A stretch of DNA of 64,000 bases from Closterium sp. NIES-65 (Eukaryota > Streptophyta > Zygnematophyceae > Desmidiales > Closteriaceae), in NCBI GenBank assembly GCA_948144175.1, contig CANXME010002538.1, positions 2,013,501 to 2,077,500 of the forward strand. Reading direction: 5' to 3'. Shown piece by piece: positions 21,852 through 34,400 of the stretch (its first letter is position 1; every line of letters begins with the position of its first letter). Both the position numbers and the translations under genes were made by a program. Under the pieces are notes generated by a model. That model was not told the origin of the DNA. It was given only the letters and a program-made list of their open reading frames with translations, and ran no database searches.

Positions 21852-21978
21852 TGTCAGAACATTATAGCTTATACATTTGTGTAAGCTGTAGTGGGGTAGC
21901 CCATAAGGGGTACAACCCAATTAGGGTTAGTACTTGTACCCAACTCTTTCATAGTTCAATCATTCTCGTTTCTCCTCA
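21852..21978 (+). repeat. 5' LTR of copia C (127 bp)
   Basis: It runs from TGTCAGAACATTATAGC to TCTCCTCA and is followed at once by the primer-binding site. It is nearly identical to 29416-29542. Confidence 0.9.
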
Positions 21979-21997
21979 TGGTATTAAGCAGGTTTCC
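21979..21997 (+). other. Primer-binding site of copia C
   Basis: The sequence TGGTATTAAGCAGG directly follows the LTR. It is a variant of the initiator-Met tRNA complement TGGTATCAGAGC; copia D has TGGTATCGAGCAGG at the same place. Confidence 0.75.
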
Positions 21998-23284
21998 TAG
22001 TGGGAACGCTACCTAGGGCCCACCACGATTATTTTCCCCTGCCCGGAATGCACTTCACTCCTACCCGAGTCGCGTTTCGTGTGCCCTGCCTACCCACGAG
22101 CCGCCCTTAGTGGCCCCTTTGGCCGCCCTTACGGCCCCTCGCACCACCCTCTAGGCCCCTCGCGCCGCCCTTATGGCCCCCTACGGCCCCGCACGCCCCC
22201 CTCTAAGGCCCCTCACGCCACCCTTACGGCCCCTTACGACCCCGCCTAGGCCCCTTACGGCCCCTCCGCGGCCCGGTCTAGGCCCTTTGCGGCCCCGTCT
22301 AGGCCCCTCCGTGGCCTCGTCTGGCCCCTTGCGGCCCCGTTTTGGCCCCTGTGCGGCCCCGTTTAGGCCCCTCTGCGGCCCCGTCTGGCCCCTTACGGAC
22401 CCATTTAGGCCCTTCCGCGGCCTCGTCTAGGCCCCTCCGCGGCCCCAACAGGCGCCATACGGCCCCGTTTAGGCCCCTCTACGGCCCCGTCTACGCCCCT
22501 TGCGGCCCCATCTAGGCCCCCTTTTGGCCCCGTCTCGGCCCCTTTCGGCCCCGGCTAGGCCCCTTTCGGCCCCGCTTAGGCCCCTTTCGGCCCCGTCTCG
22601 GCCCCTCAGCGGCCCCGTCCAGGCCCCCTTTGCGGCCCAGTCGCCGCCGCCTGCGGCCCCGCCGCCAATTACGGCCCTGTCGCCGTCACCCGCGGCCCCG
22701 TCATCCTACCCTAGCGGCCCCATCACCGCTCCGCCGCCCAGCGACCGGGCCGCCAAGCAGCACAGCAGCCGAGCCGCCCACCTACCGAGCAGCCGAGCCG
22801 ACCAGCAGCCGAGCCGCCCCGCAGCTGAGCCGCCGAGCAGCCAAGCCGCCCAGCAGCCGAGCCGCCATGCCGCCAAGCCGCCCAGCACCCGAGCTGCCCT
22901 GCAGCTGAGCCGCCCAGCAGCCGAGCTCTCAGAATCTTAAACAAAGGTAGGCTTAGAAGCCATGGTTTAGGTGCCTAGGTAATCGAGTTTTAGGGTGAGG
23001 AGAGAAGTGTCGAGAGATTTTTGAAAGAGAAGTGGTTTCACTAGGAAGAGTTGGGATACAAGTACAATGCCCTAAATTGGGTTGTACTCATTACAAAGTA
23101 CCCCACTGCAGGCTAGACAGCAAATATATTCTGACACGAGCTGCCCTGCAGCTGAGTCGCCCAGCAGCCGAGCCGCCCTGCCGCCGAGCCGCCCTTCTGT
23201 CTACCAGCTGCTGTTTCTACCGGTGCTCCCCAGCCCCTCCTTCCTCGGACTGGAAAGCTCGCTTCCTCCTAGGCCACTGCAGTC
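21998..23284 (+). repeat. GC-rich leader of copia C, interrupted by a solo LTR
   Basis: At 22,100-22,640 it holds roughly 20-bp units around cggccccgtctaggcccct, then at 22,740-22,926 units around gcagccgagccgcc. The second field resumes after the solo LTR, at 23,137-23,200. No coding function is assigned. Confidence 0.7.
22927..23136 (-). repeat. Solo LTR in the leader of copia C
   Basis: This is a 210-bp insertion flanked by CGAGC on both sides (22922-22926 and 23137-23141). Its plus-strand ends are tctcagaat and attctgaca, an inverted terminal pair with one mutated base in the terminal CA/TG. The block with gggttgtactcattacaaagtacccc resembles the mini-element and copia LTRs. No internal region is present, so it is the product of LTR-LTR recombination. 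Confidence 0.82.
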
Positions 23285-26200
23285 ATGGATACCCCCAGTG
23301 TCCTCACTTTTGATGCTGAGGGCCGTGCCGTTGACTTTGAGGTCTGGGTCGATGACCTCCAGGTGTTTCTCCAGTGCAATAGGGCAGACGGACTCTCTCT
23401 GTTCGATCTCACCTCTGATGTCTCTCCTGCCCCGCCTGCTACTGCTGACAGCACTGTTCGTTCACAGTGGGCCACACGCGATGCTGCTGTTCGCCTTGCT
23501 GTTCGTCGCCACTTACCGACCACTGAGCGTGCACACTTTAGCCAGTACAAGAGTGCTCAGACCTTGTACGACGTTGTAATTGCACGCTACTCTTCCCTTG
23601 CCACTGCTCCACTAAGCCGCCTCATGCTATCGTACCTCTTCCCTGACCTTGCTGCCTTTCCCACAATCGCTGCCCTCATTACGCACCTCTGCACCAGTGA
23701 CACTCGCTACCGCGCTGCGTGCTGAGTGCAACGCCAAGAACCCGCCCCCCATGTACATCACCCTCTGCTACATAGTCACCCGGGTCTCTGACTCTCTCTG
23801 CGTAGTCAGGGACCACTTCCTCTCAGTTTGCCCCACCACTCTCACCGTTTACCTCCTCGAGAAGGCCCTCCTAGCAGCAAAGAAGAGCATAGTCGCTGTA
23901 GGAGCCTCTCGTGGTCACCCTCGCACCCCCGTCTGTGAGGGGTGTTCTCCCTCCCCTCTCTTGCCCTCTGTTGCTTCTACTCATGTGGCCAACCTCGTTG
24001 GTTTCGAGTCGGTCGGCGCTGCGTCTGCCCCAAGCGGGAGACGCCGCTCTGGCAAGGGCAAGGGGGGCAAGGGCACTGGAGGGGCTGGCGAGGGTGGTGG
24101 AGGTGGTGGTGGAGGCAGTGGGGGGAGTGGGGGTGGTGATGGGAGTGGTGGCGGGGGTGGCGGCGGCGGCGGCAGTAGTGGAGGCGGCGGAGGTGGTGGA
24201 GGTGGCGGAGGGAGCGGAGGCGGCGGCGGTGGCGGAGGAGGCGGAGGTGGAGGAGGCGGCGAAGGCAGCCGCGGCGGCGGCGGTGGTGGAGCGGGTCGCG
24301 ACTCTGCGCAGAGGAGTGGCTCCGGTGGTGGTCCGCGCAACAGCGGAGTGGTGTGACCATGTCGCCTCAGCAGCTTCGTGAGTGGTACACTGCGCGTCAG
24401 TGCGGTGGGGGTTTTGGTCCCTGCACTTACGCCCTCCGTACCGGCGACCCAGCTGGTGAGCAGTGCGGAGGCCCGCACTCCACCCAGCGCTGCTTCGGAC
24501 GCCTGACGGACGCGTGGCGTCGCCAGTTCCCTGAGGCGTCAGAGTTCCCTCGCTGGGGAGATCTCTTTAGGGTGGGGGTTGCTAACTTTGATCTTGATTT
24601 TGATGCTATTCTTGCTGCCATGTATGCTGTTGATACTAGTGTTGCGGGTGACTGATACCTGTGTGTACCGCCTGACCCGATCATTGAGGCCGCTGCTCTA
24701 GGTGCTGGTGAGGGTGCTGCTCTAGGTGCTAGTGCGTCTGCTACCCCAGGTGCTAGTGCGTCTGCTGCCCTAGGTGCTGGTGAGTCTGCTCTCTCAGGTA
24801 CTTCGTCGGCTCAGGCCTCACTCACCTTCACCCTTGACTCGGGTGCGTCCCGCTCCTTCTTTCGAGACCGCACCACTCTTACGCCGCTCAGTCGGCCAGT
24901 TGCAGTCTCCCTAGCGGACCTCTCTGGGGGTCCAGTCCTTACTAGCTTCTCCACTGTCTTACTGTGCCCGGCAGCCCCCTCTGGCATCCTGTCAGGTCTC
25001 TAACTCCCCACGTTCTCTACGAATTTGGTGAGTGAAGCGGACCTACAGGATAGGGGGGTTGACCAATTCACTCCTGCGAGTGAGCGAGTGAACCTCTGCA
25101 CGTGTGCTCAGACAGGCCGACACTTGGCCACGTTCAACCGGCGGCTAGGGTCGAGCCTGTACACCCTTACTACTGAGTCTCCTCCGGCTGCTAAGTCTGC
25201 CCAGGTAGCTGCGTCGAGTCAGGTGTTTGTTGCAGCGGCCAGGTCTGGTCCTGAGTCTGCCCCCTGCTCGTGTCGTCTGCTGTCCCACCAGACTATCCTT
25301 TGGCACCACCGCCTTGGTCACCCCTCCTTGCCTCGTCTCCGAGGCATGGCCTCCCGTGTCCTTGTCTCTGGTCTCCCTCGGTCTCTCCCTCCCCTACCTC
25401 CGGGGCCTGGCCCTACCTGCGTCCCAAGCATCGAGGGGCGACAGCGCGCCGCCCCTCACTCCTCTGAGTTTCCTCCGATTGAGGCTCCGCTGCAGACTCT
25501 CCACATGGACGTGTTTGGCCCAGCCCGCGTTAGTGGGCAGGGGCGAGAGCGGTACTTTTGGCTGGTGGTTGAAGGCTACTCGCGTTACACCACAGTCTTC
25601 CCCTTGTGCAGCAAGGGTGACGTAACTGAGGTGTTGATCGACTGGATCCGCGCAGCTCGTCTCCAGCTCAGAGAGACTTTCGGCTCGGACTTTCCTGTTC
25701 TGCGTCTGCACTCGGACAGAGGCATGGAGTTTTCCTCTGCCCGTCTGGGAGCCTTCTGTCGTGCACAAGGCATCGGCCAGACCTTCACGCTTCCGGCCTC
25801 TCCACAGCAAAATGGGATTGCTGAGCGCCGCATTGGCATGGTCATGGACGTCGCTCGTACGTCCATGAAGCATGCGGCTGCCCCCCACTTTCTGTGGCCG
25901 TTTGCAGTTCAGTACGCCGCGCATCAGCTCAACCTTCAGCCCCGGGTCTCCTTTCCAGAGACCTCCCCTGCCTTGCGGTGGACCGGGAAGGTTGGCGATG
26001 CGTCTGCGTCTCGGGTCTGGGGATCTTGGGCGTTTGTCCGCGACTTGTCTGCGGACAAGCTGTCCCCCCGTGCTGTTCCCTGCGCCTTCCTTGGCTTCCC
26101 CCTTGACGTGCTTGGTTGGCAATTTTACCACCCCACCTCGCGCCGTGTTTAGTCCTCCCAGGACGTCACATTTGACGAGTCGGTGCCTTACTACCGTCTC

Positions 26201-29200
26201 TTCCCCTACCGCACTGCGCCTCTCCCATCACCGCCGCTCTTCCTTGCACCAGGTCCTCCCCCGGTAGACCCCCTCCCTTCTCAGGGTCCTGCCCCGTCAG
26301 GTGTGTCCCAGGTAGACGAAGTCGAGCTTGTCGAGGTAGCTGTTGACTCTGGTGCTGCTAGAGGTGCTGAGCCTGCGGGTGGCGGGTCTGGGGGTGCTAA
26401 GTATGGGGGTGCTAAGTCAGGGGTGCTAAGCTTGGGGGTGCTGAGTCTGAGGGTGCTAAGTCTGGGGGTGCTGAGCTTGGGGGTGCTGAGCCTGGGGGTG
26501 TGGAGCCTGGGGGCGCTGGGTCTGCTCGTGTGGCCGCCGTCGGTCCTTCGTCGAGGCGGGAGCCGCTCTCTCCACAAGAGCTGCGCGAGTGGTTTGCCCG
26601 CCGCTGGAGACGTGCTGCTGCGATTGGGGGTGCTTCTGGGGCTACTAGAGTTGGTCCTGCTAGAGCTGCGGGCGGTGCTGGTGCTGCTGGAGCTGGAGCT
26701 GCTGGGGGTGTTGGCGCTGGTGTTTCTATTGGCGCTGGTGCGTGTGGGGGTGCTGCTAAGGCTGCTGGAGCTGACGGTCCTACTCGAGTTGGTGCTGCTG
26801 GAGCTGGAGCTTCTGGGGGTGTCGGCGCTATCGGTGCTGCTTGTGCTGGTGCTTCTGAGGGTACTCGTGTGTGTGCTGTTGGAGCTAGAGGTTTTGCTGG
26901 CGCTGGTGCTGCCGCTGGGGGTATTGGTGTTGTCCTTGCTGGTCCTGGAGGCGCTGAACGGCCGAGGCCGTACTTCGTTCCGCTCCTCGAGCAAGTTCTT
27001 GGTCTCTCCCTCTCTCTTGGTCGTGCTCCTCCCTTAGAGTGTCCATAGCCTGTCCAGTCGCAGTCACAGTTACAGCCTGCCTCCCCTCTGCTTGCTCCTT
27101 CTCCCTACACTGGTCCTAGTGGAGGTCTTGCTGAGCGCCGTGAGCCTCCGTCTCGTCCTGCGTTGCCTGTTTGTGCTGCTCGCACTACTCATCGTGCTGC
27201 GCGTCCGCGTCCTCCTGCGGTGCCCGGCACACACCAGATGGCACTGCGTCCTTCCACTGCTCCTCTACGTGTCCCGTTGCTGTCTCCTCCAGAGTCTTCT
27301 CTTCCTACTCTTGCTGACCCGAAGTCTGACTCACTTCGTGCTGCTAGTCCTTCGGTCACGCGCCTTCTGGCTACTGTTGTCACTGACCCTTCCTTTGAGT
27401 CCACTGCTGCGTCTGCCCTAGTTGCTGAGCTTGTCGACTTTGCTGCTCGCTGTCGTCTAGACTACGCTGCCAGTCTCGTTGCGACTGTCTGTCTGTCCTC
27501 CGTCCGTCCAGGGTGAGTGTGGTCTTAGCACGGATGTCCTTGAGGACAGGCAGGAGGAGTTCCAGTGCTTTGCTGCTTCTTTGCCTTATCTCGTTTCCAC
27601 GCTGATTGCCCTTGAGGGAGACCCGGATGCACCAGTCATCCCGACTCCTTAATCGTACGCTGAGGCGATCGAGGGTCCCTACTCCTCACAGTGGCAGTCA
27701 GCCATGGACGCAGAGATGGCTTCCTGGAAGTCCACAGGCACCTACTGGACGAGGTTCCCCCACCTTGGGCGAACATCGTCAGTGGCATGTGGATTTTCAG
27801 GGTGAAGTGTCCGCCGGGTTCTCCGCCTGTCTTCAAGGCGCGTTACGTGGCTCGAGGCTTCACTCAACGGCAAGGAGTTGACTACTTTCAGACCTTCTCT
27901 CCCACCCCAAAGATGACCACTCTTCGGCTGCTGCTGCACATAGCCGCTCAGCGCGACTACGAGCTTCACTCTCTTGACTTCAGCACAGCTTTCCTGCAGG
28001 GCAGCCTACACGAGGAGATCTGGCTGCGCCGCCCTCCTGGCTGCACTGGGTCGTTTCCGCTTGGTACCCAGTGGAGCCTCCGGCGGCCAGTCTACGGTCT
28101 CCGCCAGGTGCCCCGTGAGTGGCACGATACACTGAAGACTACACTTGCGGCTCTTGAGTTTGCTCCTTCTACAGCAGACCCGTCACTGTTTCTGCGCACC
28201 GACACCTCTCTGCCGCCGTTCTACATCCTCGTGTACGTCGACGACTTGGTCTTTGCCATTGCTGACACTGCTGGACTCGCCCACGTGAAGTTCGAGCTGC
28301 AGAAGAGACACACGTGCACAGACCTGGGTGAACTGCGTAGCTACCTTGGCTTGCAGATCACGCGGGACAGAGCACAGCGCACCATTACCCTGACTCAGTC
28401 TCACATGGCGCAGCAGGTCCTTCAGCGCTTCGGCTTCACGTACTCCTCGCCTCAAGCAACTCCTTTGTCTACTCGCCACTCGCTCTCAGCTCTGCCCTCA
28501 GATGAGCCGTAGAGCCGAGTGGCCCGTACCAAGAGCTTGTTGGCTGCCTCATGTACCTGATGACCTGCACACGATCTGACCTTGCATACCCTCTTAGCAT
28601 CTTGGCACGCTATGTTGCTCCTAGGAGACACCGACCAGAGCACATGGCTGCAGCGAAGGGGGTGTTGCGCTACGTGTGCAGTACGTCGGGCATGGGGCTA
28701 GTGCTTGGAGGGCGACGTCAAGTGGTCCTCACAAGTCACGCTGATGCTTCTTGGGCTGACGACCAGGCTCTGCAGCGGTCGTTAGAGGGTTACACCTTCA
28801 GCCTTGGCTCCGGCTCTATTTCGTGGCGGTCTACCGGCTCGTCTTCTGTTCTCAGCTCCAGCTGTGAGGCTGAGATCTACGCAAGGGCCATGGCTGCACA
28901 GGAGCTACGCTGGCTCACCTACCTGCTGACTGACCTAGGAGAGCCGCCTCGTTCTCCTCCAGTTCTGTACGTAGACAACAAGGCCATGCTGGCCTTGTGT
29001 CGGGAGCACAGACTAGAGCACAGAACGAAGCACATTGCTCTCCGCTACTTCCTGGCTCGTGAGCTGCAGCAGCGTGGTCAGCTCCGCCTCACCTACGTGG
29101 CCTCTGAGTCCAACACTACTGATATCTTCACCAAGGCCCTTCCGCCTTGTGATCATCAGCGCTTCTGTACTTTGCTAGGTCTTGTGCCTACCTGGCCTCA

Positions 29201-29216
29201 CTTGCTCACTTCTTGA
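23285..29216 (+). pseudogene. Copia C gag-pol, frameshifted
   Basis: Gag starts at the ATG at 23285 (MDTPSV). It frameshifts near 23,715 and continues 23,720-24,356 through the Gly-rich tract, then shifts again into the zinc-knuckle-like block (24353-24655, CX13CX3HX4C). A TGA follows at 24653-24655. Protease DSGAS is near 24,838, and a TAA sits near 25,003. Integrase lies in 25025-26152: HHRLGHPSLPRL, HMDVFGP, HSDRGMEF and NGIAERR all readable. A stop falls at 26150-26152. The hinge is at 26,370-26,520. The pre-RT segment is at 27163-27516. RT is open in 27691-28512 with YVDDL near 28,236. RNase H runs 28551-29216 (HADASWADD, YVDNKAML, TKHIALRYF, DIFTKALPP). Long open blocks suggest moderate age. 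Confidence 0.87.
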
Positions 29217-29415
29217 TCTTGTTTGTACTGTACTCTTTCTATACCTGCACTTGCTTGTTTACCTTTATATATATGACCATGCATGTGAACTGGCCTTGTG
29301 GCCTTACTCTTGTGCTCGGACTGTGTGGTGACTTTGTGATCCACCCTGAGCTTGCTTTGCTTTGCTTGAGTGGTCTTGTGACCACTTGTTCTCCCCCACT
29401 TTGCCTATGGGGGTG

Positions 29416-29542
29416 TGTCAGAACATTATAGCTTATACATTTGTGTAGGCTGTAGTGGGGTAGCCCATAAGGGGTACAACCCAATTAGGCTTAGTACTTG
29501 TACCCAACTCTTTCATAGTTCAATCATTCTCGTTTCTTGTCA
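29416..29542 (+). repeat. 3' LTR of copia C (127 bp)
   Basis: It follows a ctatgggggtg polypurine tract. It differs from the 5' LTR by only a few bases, including tcttgtca for tctcctca at the end. Confidence 0.9.
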
Positions 29543-29588
29543 CTGCGAAGTCACGACTGATTCTGCTTTTTTTTGCAATTTTTGCCAT
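29543..29588 (-). pseudogene. Start of gypsy G2 gag
   Basis: In the minus direction, the ATG at 29588 opens a frame of about 15 codons that ends at the copia C insertion and resumes at 21851. The matching start in G1 is 19712. The region just upstream (29,589-29,875) is leader. Confidence 0.7.
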
Positions 29589-29875
29589 GACGTGCGCTTT
29601 CACCCGAAGTCGTTAGATCCGTCACGCGTCGGTCTCGCTACTTTTGCACCGCTCGATGTAGGTCACGTCAAATCGCGATTGTCGTCGCTATATCGCAAAC
29701 GTTTTTGCCATCAAATCAACTGAAGAACCTGTCCAAAAAACGTGCGAGGGGGGTTATTAAAAAAACGCGGAATCTGGTGCTTACCAGCGTCGGCGCCGAA
29801 TTTGTCGCCTGCGGCGGTTTTTCAAAGCAAGAATTTCTTGAGAGCGCTGCTTGGGTGAAACTCCGCGAGTGAAAA
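29589..29875 (-). other. Untranslated leader of gypsy G2
   Basis: This is about 290 bp between the primer site and the gag ATG. The part next to the ATG (cttcgggtgaaagcgc in the minus direction) matches the G1 leader at 19,713-19,764. No ORF or other feature is seen. Confidence 0.6.
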
Positions 29876-29890
29876 CGGCTCTGATTACCA
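29876..29890 (-). other. Primer-binding site of gypsy G2
   Basis: On the minus strand it reads TGGTAATCAGAGCCG, two bases inside the LTR end. It resembles the initiator-Met complement TGGTATCAGAGC with one extra A. Confidence 0.65.
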
Positions 29891-29892
29891 AG

Positions 29893-31402
29893 TGTCACAG
29901 GATTGAATTTCCACTCGAGAATGTTGCACTAAAGGTCAAGATGTATTTATACTCAGAAAATACATAGAAACAATAGATAATCCGGACCTTCGGGAAAGCG
30001 CTCTTCTAGAAAAGATATCACTAGTGCGCATAAGCACGCAAGCCCATTGGCACTTCAGATCATGGCGGGACTACGCCTTGTATGTTGATTACAGAAACAT
30101 CTTTTCCGTAATTCAATCTGCCGAGTTGAGGTTATGTTTCAGGTTTTGTAAGTGCAGCTGGATGGAGCGGTGAGTTTTGTACAACCGAGGTGAAGTATAG
30201 GCTAGTCTTGACCAATGGGAGCGGTTGGTGTTGTTCAAAGGGTGAGTCTGCCTTTTTTATTTTGAGTGAGCTGTTTTGGAGGTTCTGATTGGCTGCCATT
30301 CGGAATGGTAGTTGCTCATGAGTTCGAGCGGTCAGCTGCTCGCGCTGCCACTAATCGAGGAGCATGATTAATCCTTGCTCGTCCAGCAAGCTCGTTAGCC
30401 TGTTCGTGAGCGTGTTATTCGCGTGTTCGTTTGCGTGTTTGTGAACATGTTCATAAGCGTGTAAATTTGCGTGTTCATTAGCGTGCTTGGTAGCGCAAGC
30501 GCTATATGGTCGCGAATCGTTTTTTCAGCGCAGGTGGCGAGATCAGCGAGATGTTCGAGTGAGTTCTGTTACTCACGTTTTTAGCAGCACTGACAGTTCG
30601 GATCAAAAGTAAGCTCGTAACAAAGGCACGTGGTGAGCAGCAGTTGAGCGATCGAATGCAATATCGATCGCCACCGACGTTTCAGGTTTTGAATGGACTT
30701 CATTGCAACCGTTTGAGATTGGCGCGAAGTGAAATTATCAGATCGGCACCGTCAACAATGTTCGCGCGCGAAAGACGAAATATTTCGGCGACGCATCGAT
30801 GGCGCACCAGGTCACGAAGGGAATGGGAGGGAACCTGAAATTCTGCTCGCACTAGGAGGTGTGAATTTGGAACACCTAGATCAAGGTAGGAGTAGAATGA
30901 TTTAGCTTAGTATAAAACAGGTTGTTCTTGTTGTTCCAAAATATAACTTGAGTAAAGGATTTCTCCTGTGCCTGCTGCAAGTACGCTGCTATAGTTTATT
31001 CTCTGGACAACGCCAAGGAAGCAACGATTGCTACTACAGTTTAGCTGTTGCTACAACTCTCTCTCTACACACTCGGACCCTTGGATAGGGGCTCACCTAG
31101 GTCAGGCACCCAAGGACCCTTGGAGGTGACCCCAAAGAGAGAGTTCTAGTGCCACCTAAAGCGTGTTAGTAGCTAGCGAAGCACGTTTTAAGAGTAACAT
31201 TGTACACCACTCTCGGTGCCGTATAATGTAAATGTCGGTGCCGAAAATACCAAATATGTGAAATAATCGGAAAGCTCTAGAAAATAGAATAGTAGTCCGA
31301 CTGAGGTGAAGTAAAGTGCAAATGAAAGAGGAAAATAAGGAGAATAAGATGGAGTAAAAATATGGAAATGAGAAATATGTCGAACATCGGCGTACTCTCA
31401 CA
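29893..31402 (-). repeat. 1.5-kb gypsy LTR shared by G2 (5' LTR) and E2 (3' LTR)
   Basis: In the minus direction it begins TGTGAGAGTACGCCG right after a GAGAGGGGGTAG polypurine tract of E2. It ends CCTGTGACA right before the G2 primer site. Both borders are therefore fixed by element signals, with TG...CA ends. At 30,395-30,490 it holds degenerate direct repeats of gcgtgttcgt/gcgtgtt. A block at about 31,075-31,135 (cccttggataggggctcacc) has an inverted relative at 35,950-36,015. Short ORFs inside are not considered genes. Confidence 0.75.
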
Positions 31403-31415
31403 CTACCCCCTCTCA
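31403..31415 (-). other. Polypurine tract of gypsy E2
   Basis: On the minus strand it reads TGAGAGGGGGTAG and immediately precedes the LTR's TG. It is the typical plus-strand primer. Confidence 0.65.
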
Positions 31416-34400
31416 AAGCTGGGTGGTAAATGTAACACCCTGCTTGACAAGATAGTCGCTGAGAGAACGTCGGGCGTTACTCATGCCTTCTTCAAAGACC
31501 TAGCTGTCCTCAGAAGGATCATAGCCCTTCCACCGTATGAGAAACTCTAAGGCGCCATGCCGACGATGACGATGTGCAAGCACAGATTCAACCTCGTACT
31601 GATGTTCATCATTCATGAGGACTGGAGGCGGCGGCGGAGGTTGGCGTCCCGTGTACAACTTATTTGGATCTCGATAGGGTTTAAGGAGCTACACATGGAA
31701 GGCGTTATGAATCTTCCAAGTAGCTGGTAGGCGCAATGTGACTGGAGTGACCTGCTCTTCTACGAAGAAAGGTCCGCAGAAGCGAGGTCGTAACTTGGAT
31801 GGAAGGTGACCGAGGTTCAGGTTGCATGTGTCGAGAAGCACATGGTCACCAACTGCAATGGTATGATCACGTCGATGGCGATCGGCCGAGCGTTTCTGTA
31901 AAGACTCTATGTCATGTAGACGCTTGTGTGTCCGATCCCAAAGCTGCGGCATTGTGGTAACTAAGTCGTGCGCGGGTTGGACGGTTGCAGGTACTGTCGG
32001 CTGTTGTGGAGTTAGTGGATGTCGTCCGTAACAGAGGAAGAATGGGGTCTCTCCTGTTGCTGCATGCTTTGCATTATTGTAGGCAAACTCCAACACCGGC
32101 AAGTGCAAGTCCCACTTGCTAACGTCGTCTTTGCACGCTACGCGCAAGAGTTGTTCCACAATCTGGTTCAAATGCTTTGTCTGCCCATCGGTCTAGGGAT
32201 GATATGCAGACGACATTGGTAGGTGTGTCCCTATGAGCGACATGAGCTCTTTCCAGAACTTGCTAGTAAACTTGGGGTCCCTGTCGGATGTGAGGGTTGT
32301 TGGGATCTCGTGCTGTGAGATGATGTGTTTGAGGAATAGCTATGCCGTTTCCTCCATGCGTGCGGTTGAATGTGTCGGAATGAAGTGTCCCATCTTTGAG
32401 ATTCGATGACGACCAGGATGGCGTCATGCCCCGCATCGGTAGGTGGTAAACCGGTGATGAAATCCAAGCTGACCACTTGCCAAGGCTGTTCCGGGACGGA
32501 TAAAGGCTTAAAAAGTCATCCTTTCTTTTGCTAAGTGCTCTTCATCCGCTGGCATGTGTCGCACAAAGTGATGAACTTCTCCACGTTGCCGCCATGTGAG
32601 GCCAGTAGTAGACCTTAGCAATCCCGGCAAGAGTCTAGTTACTCCTGAAGTGTCCAGTGTAGAGCACGTCATGGAATTCTTTGAGAAGCAACTACCAAAG
32701 GGGCGGGTAATTGGGTACCCATGTTTTTGCTCATCCTTTGCCTAGTGCGATGTCGTGGTCCCACTGCAACAATTTCTTTTTCTCTGCCAAGGGAATCTCG
32801 AGGTCGATGGTTTACCCGTGCGTGAAGAGTCCCTTGAGTAGAGGATTCATCCCCTCAATCTGTATGGCGGCAACTTGCCCAGGTCGGCTCAGCGCATCCG
32901 CCTTATTCTTGCGTCCCGGCTTGTACACAATGTCGTAGTCGAAGTGCGTCTCGAGGAAGTCAATCCACCTGACCTGTCGCCTGGAGAGGATCAGCTGTGT
33001 CTTTAGGTACTTTATGCTGCAATGGTCAGAGTAGACCGTGCTCTTTCTCCCTTCGAGGTAGCATCGCCATGTCTTGAATGCGGTGATGATCGCTAAGGCC
33101 TCTTTGTCGTGAATCGGGTAGTTGAGTCCTGCCCAATGCAATTTCTTGCAAAGGTAAGTGATTGGTTGTAACCCTTTCTCTTGGTCTTGCATCAAGAGTG
33201 CTCCAACTGCTTGGTCGCTAGCGTCAGCTTTGATGACATAGTCTTTGTCTGGATCTGGCAGGATCAGGACGGGTGCGGACGTGAGTGCGGTCTTCAACTG
33301 CTCCATGGCTTGCTGGTGCACATCCTCCCATTTGAACGGTGTATTCTTCTTTAGTAGATTGGTGAGAGGTGTTGCAATCTTCGCCATCTTAGATAGCTTG
33401 ACGTAGAACTTCTCCCGTCAAAGTATCTTGAAGACGCGTCATAGGTGTTCGATGTGCTGCTTCATATCCCTCGAGTAGATCAGCATGTCATCCAGGTACA
33501 CCACCACGCATTCGTCGAGTAGAGGCCTAAAAATATGGTTCATTTTGGCCTGGAATGTAGCGGGTGCGTTGGTGAGTCCGAACGGCATGACAAGGTACTC
33601 GTAGGATCCGTATCGTATCCGAAACTCTATCTTATGGATGGAGTTATCCGCCATCCGGATATGCGAATATCCCGATCTCAAATCGAGTTTTGAGAATATC
33701 GTGGGTCTCTGAAGCTGGTCAAGTAGATTTTCAATCCGTGGAATCGGATACTTGTTCTTCATCGTATGCTTGTTGAGGGCTTGGTAGTCGATGCACATGC
33801 GTAAGCTTCCGTCAGGGTTTGGCGTGAAAAGCACTGGTGCACCGTATGGTGATGTTGATGGTCGAATGAGTCCTTTGTCCAGGAGGTGCTCGATCTGCTT
33901 CTTCAAGTCAGCCAACTCGGTAGGCTGAGTCGATATGGTGCTCGGAAGGTCAGTTTCAAACCAGGTTCTTCGACAATTTCGTGCTGGTGGGTTCGGAATG
34001 GCGGCAACTGGTCTGGAAGGTCGTCAGGGAGAACGTCTTCGAACTCCTCTAGAAGTTTCTGGATTGCTAGTGGTAGCTCGGGCATTTTCTTCTCTCCTTC
34101 GTCCTTGTTAGTAACTAGTGCAACAAACCCTACCATGGTTCGCTTCACGTCCTTCTCGAAGCGTGCGAAAGTCTCCTTCGGAATATCTCCCGTACTACTC
34201 CAATTCGGAAGTGGAACTCTTCTATCTTTATTGTAGATAATCGCCGTACGGGTGACCGAGTTGATCTCAGGGCTGAACTTCTTCAGAAAGTCTCTTCCAA
34301 GGATCAGGTCTAGCCCTTTGATGTTGGTGACGGGTAGGGTCGGTTTCCAACGAAGAGGACCCATTTGCAGGTGTAACGCTGCTTCGCCGTAGACTTGTAA

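Larger units (their letters stand above)
21852..29542 (+). mobile_element. Complete Ty1/copia retrotransposon C nested in gypsy G2
   Basis: The two 127-bp LTRs (21852-21978 and 29416-29542) start TGTCAGAACATTATAGC and end in CA. Flanks are ctgcc on the left (21847-21851) and ctgcg on the right (29543-29547), a 5-bp target duplication with one mismatch. Joining the flanks restores the gypsy gag sequence gactgctgcgaag seen intact in G1 at about 19,661-19,673. The total length is 7.69 kb. The coding region is decayed, and a solo LTR interrupts the leader. Confidence 0.9.
19765..31402 (-). mobile_element. Ty3/gypsy element G2, internally deleted and split by copia C
   Basis: In the minus direction this is 5' LTR (31402-29893), primer site, leader, gag start at 29588, interruption by copia C (21852-29542), then gag, RNase H, integrase and chromodomain down to about 19,765. 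Capsid sequence jumps straight to RNase H near 21,403, removing the zinc knuckle, protease and RT. The 3' LTR is missing: the chromodomain reads into the gag leader of G1. The 5' LTR is also the only 3' LTR available to the neighbour E2. Confidence 0.82.

Noticed and set aside
30395..30490. Spaced gcgtgttcgt repeats, considered as CRISPR-like
   Set aside because: Units are degenerate, spacers are of uneven few-base length, and the locus is inside a gypsy LTR.
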